From NCBI RefSeq assembly GCF_014656215.1, contig NZ_BNBZ01000002.1:124001-188000 (forward strand): 64,000 nt of DNA. Reading direction: 5' to 3'. The stretch is from Streptomyces zaomyceticus (GTDB lineage Bacteria > Actinomycetota > Actinomycetes > Streptomycetales > Streptomycetaceae). Positions 63,773 to 64,000 of the stretch are shown piece after piece (the stretch's first letter is position 1; each line of letters begins with the position of its first letter). Below the pieces are notes generated by a model. The model saw only the letters and a program-made list of their open reading frames with translations, searched no databases and had not been told where the DNA came from. A program made the translations under genes and the position numbers.

Positions 63773-64000
63773 TCAGTCGAGGAACTCGCCGTCGCGGGCC
63801 ACGACGACACCACCGTGCACCACCATGTCGCGCCGAGGCATGTCCACGACCACCTGCGGCAGGCACTCGCCCCGGACGAGCACGAAGTCGGCCGGGGCCC
63901 CGGCCGTGAAGTCGGCGTGCGGCAGACCCATCACGTCCGCGCCCCCGTGGGCCGCGACGCCGTAACAGTCCGTCAGCTCCTGGTCGAGGCGCACGTCCGT
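63773..64000 (-). CDS. Amidohydrolase C-terminal part, gene runs off the right edge
   Basis: The last 75 codons of a minus-strand gene. GADVMGLPHADFTAGAPADFVLV is the pattern after the barrel of cytosine-deaminase and related amidohydrolases, where the chain returns to the composite beta domain; VVHGGVVVARDGEFLD is a typical end. The catalytic barrel lies outside the window, so the substrate cannot be judged. Confidence 0.75.
   Translation of the reverse strand, partial: TDVRLDQELTDCYGVAAHGGADVMGLPHADFTAGAPADFVLVRGECLPQVVVDMPRRDMVVHGGVVVARDGEFLD

Overview
The window is very GC-rich, with strong third-position G/C bias, frequent GTG starts and ATGA/GTGA-coupled genes. It reads as chromosomal DNA from a streptomycete or close relative. 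About 56 of the 64 kb is a siderophore supercluster. It holds two very large peptide synthetases, two complete iron-siderophore import systems, two export systems, a ferric-siderophore reductase fusion, tailoring enzymes for hydroxamate ornithine, and a private ornithine biosynthesis operon. Nine 19-bp sites resembling the DtxR/IdeR/DmdR iron box (consensus TTAGGTTAGGCTAACCTAA) sit in front of nearly every transcription unit.

Layout. (1) 1-15 kb: a minus-strand unit runs stand-alone aryl carrier protein -> EntS-like MFS exporter -> NRPS 1. NRPS 1 has a starter C domain, then Gly, a basic residue, Ser and Ser modules, and the start of an epimerisation domain before it leaves the left edge. A divergent GNAT resembling short N-acetylglutamate synthases shares its iron box. 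(2) 15.6-23 kb: MbtH-1, an AraC regulator, and a plus-strand operon of two FecCD permeases, an ATPase, a lipoprotein binding protein and a siderophore-interacting flavoreductase fused to a degenerate methyltransferase-like domain. (3) 23-28 kb: an unusual ACT-MarR-formyltransferase-C fusion regulator, an N5-hydroxyornithine formyltransferase, an ornithine N5-monooxygenase and a second binding protein. (4) 28-42.8 kb: NRPS 2 (C-A-T x4 plus a terminal C, no TE, no E) and MbtH-2. Its predicted order, N5-modified Orn, Ser, N5-OH-Orn, N5-modified Orn, matches a foroxymithine-type tetrapeptide released as a diketopiperazine. (5) 43-51.9 kb: a heterodimeric ABC exporter with complementary dead ATP sites, then a second FecCD/FecCD/ATPase operon ending in an amidohydrolase and a small unknown protein. 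(6) 51.9-56.4 kb: argC-argJ-argB-argD behind a strong iron box. (7) 56.6-64 kb: genes apparently outside the cluster: a hypothetical protein, a GH16 domain protein, an FAD aromatic hydroxylase with a TetR regulator, a secreted pectate lyase, a VOC protein and a partial amidohydrolase.

How it fits together (inference): low iron releases DmdR/IdeR repression and switches on ornithine synthesis (NAGS-like GNAT, ArgC/J/B/D), N5-hydroxylation, formylation, the two assembly lines, export, import and iron release together. No 2,3-dihydroxybenzoate or aryl-AMP ligase gene is in the window, so the aryl cap implied by the carrier protein must come from beyond the left edge or from another locus.

Limits: substrate predictions come from aligning A-domain pocket residues to GrsA by eye. 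No database or structure search was possible.
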